NCBI GenBank assembly: GCA_016550485.1
Contig: JABXGV010000029.1
Coordinates: 1-7,348 of the forward strand
DNA from: an archaeon
GTDB lineage: Archaea; Asgardarchaeota; Hermodarchaeia; Hermodarchaeales; Hermodarchaeaceae
Length of the DNA: 7,348 nucleotides
Direction: 5' to 3'
The notes beneath the pieces were generated by a model. That model ran no database searches. It had not been told where the DNA came from and worked only from the letters and a program-made list of their open reading frames with translations. This document shows positions 6,400-7,348 of the stretch, piece by piece; position 1 is the stretch's first letter; every line of letters starts with the position of its first letter. The translations under genes were made by a program, and so were the position numbers.

Positions 6400-6637
6400 G
6401 TGTGGATACCTGAAGACAAGAGATACACAGGATTTGCAAGGATAATATTTGGATTGAATGCTCAAATCCTCGGTATCAGAAGCCCTCTCATAATGTATTA
6501 ACCCAGATGATTAGATTGTACGGGTACACTTACCCAAGAGTTAGACAATGAGGTCACCATAACACCATCTAGAATACGATTTTTCGTCGATGCAAATGAG
6601 GGTTTTAGCTACTTTAACGGCTATAGAGCAAGTTTGT
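6400..6637. other. A/T-rich gap between tnpB and the intact acetyltransferase gene
   Basis: No open frame of useful length and no acetyltransferase N-terminal sequence is visible on either strand. The one clear structure is at 6517-6535: TGTACGGGTACA (5-base arms, 2-base centre) overlapping a GGGTA/TACCC hairpin with a CACT loop. It could mark the left end of the TnpB element, since IS200/IS605 ends carry small hairpins, but without a second copy the edge cannot be fixed. Short minus-strand stretches around 6540-6600 read like decayed coding sequence, but none is recognisable. Confidence 0.4.
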
Positions 6638-6657
6638 AAAAATCAACAAGAAAGATA
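6638..6657 (-). terminator. T-rich terminator-like tract after the intact acetyltransferase gene
   Basis: Just downstream of the gene's stop the minus strand reads TTATCTTTCTTGTTGATTTT, ending in a run of five T with the next base. Archaeal termination uses T-rich tracts without a required hairpin. A 10-base palindrome, CTCCTAGGAG (6663-6672), spans the stop codon just before it. Confidence 0.35.
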
Positions 6658-6665
6658 AGTTCCTC

Positions 6666-7157
6666 CTAGGAGAGAATAAGTTCATAAAGCTCAACATCTT
6701 CGCCCCAATAATGCTTCCTCAATCGTCCACACTTGACAAACCCATGCTTTCGGTATAGAGCAACCGCAGCCGTCAGTTTAGGGAGAGTATCAAGCCATAC
6801 CTTTCGAGCATTATTTGAACTTGCATAGGCTATTATGTGCTTGGTTAGAGCAGTGCCAAGACCCCGACGACGGTATCTGGGATTTACCACCATGCGTTTT
6901 AGCAAGCAGGTTCCGTGGGCAAGGGAGCAGCCAACGACTCCCACGACACGATCACCGATTTTCACGATGAAAAAGGTGTCCCGTTTGAGCCACTCCTTGA
7001 CCAGGTCTGATGAGGGCTGTCGCGCAGCGAGCAATTCTGCAGGCAACTCTCCTTCGTACTCACGCCACACCCTACGGTAGAGTGAAGAGATTCCAGGCGC
7101 ATCCTCAGCCTGTGCCTCTACCACTTGAAACCTAGCATCACTTGATGACGCTCCCAA
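6666..7157 (-). CDS. GNAT-family N-acetyltransferase
   Basis: A 163-residue single-domain acetyltransferase that should transfer acetyl from acetyl-CoA to an amine or amino group. The GNAT fold is visible in order: FQVVEAQAEDAPGISSLYRRVW (helix 1, residues 10-31), FFIVKIGDRVVGVVGCSL (62-79), LKRMVVNPRYRRRGLGTAL (86-104) with acetyl-CoA motif RRRGLG at 96-101, ARKVWLDTL (117-125), and ALYRKHGFVKCGRL (133-146), the motif-B helix and beta-bulge region. Substrate unknown. The start is TTG (7155-7157). No ATG or GTG lies between the upstream in-frame stop (7191-7193) and this codon, and AGGAGG lies ten bases before it; a GTG at residue 12 would cut into the first strand. A CTG at 7176-7178, five bases after GGAAGGTG, is a less likely alternative. 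The gene stands alone, on the same strand as its broken paralogue at 4812-5036, with the TnpB gene between them. Confidence 0.92.
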   Translation of the reverse strand: MGASSSDARFQVVEAQAEDAPGISSLYRRVWREYEGELPAELLAARQPSSDLVKEWLKRDTFFIVKIGDRVVGVVGCSLAHGTCLLKRMVVNPRYRRRGLGTALTKHIIAYASSNNARKVWLDTLPKLTAAVALYRKHGFVKCGRLRKHYWGEDVELYELILS

Positions 7158-7167
7158 GATACTGATG

Positions 7168-7173
7168 CCTCCT
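7168..7173 (-). promoter_or_regulatory. Ribosome binding site supporting a TTG start
   Basis: AGGAGG on the minus strand, ten bases before the TTG at 7157. A second match, GGAAGGTGAT, lies at 7182-7191 and would suit a CTG start at 7178; the two together leave the exact start slightly uncertain. Confidence 0.5.
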
Positions 7174-7249
7174 AACAGCGAATCACCTTCCTAGTAACTA
7201 GGCAGCTTTCGTACTTGAATGCCTAGCCTAGATGTAATGTCGCCGATTT

Positions 7250-7348
7250 TTAGCCACTGCATGAGGGACAGCTGGGATCATCTAGCTCACAGGTCAGTGT
7301 ATCACCCTTGTACAGCACCTGCTCGTCTAGACACCCATCCCGGAACAC
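7250..7348 (-). CDS. Possible C-terminal end of a Cys-containing protein entering from the right edge
   Basis: On the minus strand one frame is open for 32 codons from the window edge to TAA at 7250-7252; the other two frames close sooner. It reads VFRDGCLDEQVLYKG, then acidic residues and a closing DDPSCPSCSG, with four Cys, two of them in a Cys-x-x-Cys pair that could bind metal. I do not recognise the family, and 32 open codons can occur by chance. If real, it lies upstream of the intact acetyltransferase gene on the same strand, with about 90 bases between them. Confidence 0.35.
   Translation of the reverse strand: MFRDGCLDEQVLYKGDTLTCELDDPSCPSCSG

Noticed and set aside
7180..7260. Minus-strand 23-codon frame starting MQWLKIGDITSRLG
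   Set aside because: Too short, no recognised motif, and it ends within the leader of the acetyltransferase gene.
7309..7314. Isolated TGTACA near the right edge
   Set aside because: No paired hexamer at 10-base spacing and no promoter beside it.

Overview
The window is most likely archaeal. The coding genes are preceded by A/T-rich TATA-like boxes and GGAGG-type ribosome binding sites. The clearest gene encodes a TrpB2-type tryptophan synthase beta chain, and next to it is an HTH-plus-ACT regulator resembling TrpY of methanogens. G+C is moderate. I cannot name the lineage from this sequence alone.

Left half (1-4867) is a divergent tryptophan-linked locus. Leftward runs a tight cluster: trpY-like regulator (2372-2875), an unrecognised 478-residue protein with two C-terminal membrane helices (912-2348), and a PLP-dependent class I aminotransferase cut by the window edge (1-891). 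The gaps are about 20-25 bases, so these are probably one transcript. Rightward runs a small winged-helix protein (3023-3367) followed by trpB2 (3416-4867). The spacer between the two units holds two 16-base palindromes, each built from two TGTACA hexamers spaced 10 bases apart. TGTACA is the core of the TRP box bound by methanogen TrpY. One palindrome abuts the regulator start; the other sits directly upstream of a good TATA box for the trpB2 unit. The simplest reading is a tryptophan-sensing switch controlling itself, an uncharacterised membrane protein, an aminotransferase, a second DNA-binding protein and TrpB2.

Right half (4812-7157) is accessory in character. A TnpB-family gene without a zinc finger (5048-6340, minus) carries Gly where the second RuvC carboxylate (Glu) is expected. 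A string of hairpins at its 3' end looks like an omega (guide) RNA scaffold. It is flanked by two acetyltransferase (GNAT) sequences on the same strand: an intact gene at 6666-7157, and a C-terminal remnant at 4812-5036 with an in-frame stop. The remnant is about 64% identical to the intact protein over 72 positions, and it overlaps the last 18 codons of trpB2 on the opposite strand. No TnpA transposase, trpA, tRNA, rRNA or CRISPR array is visible.

The last 190 bases hold the upstream region of the intact GNAT gene and a possible C-terminal end of a Cys-containing protein entering from the right edge.
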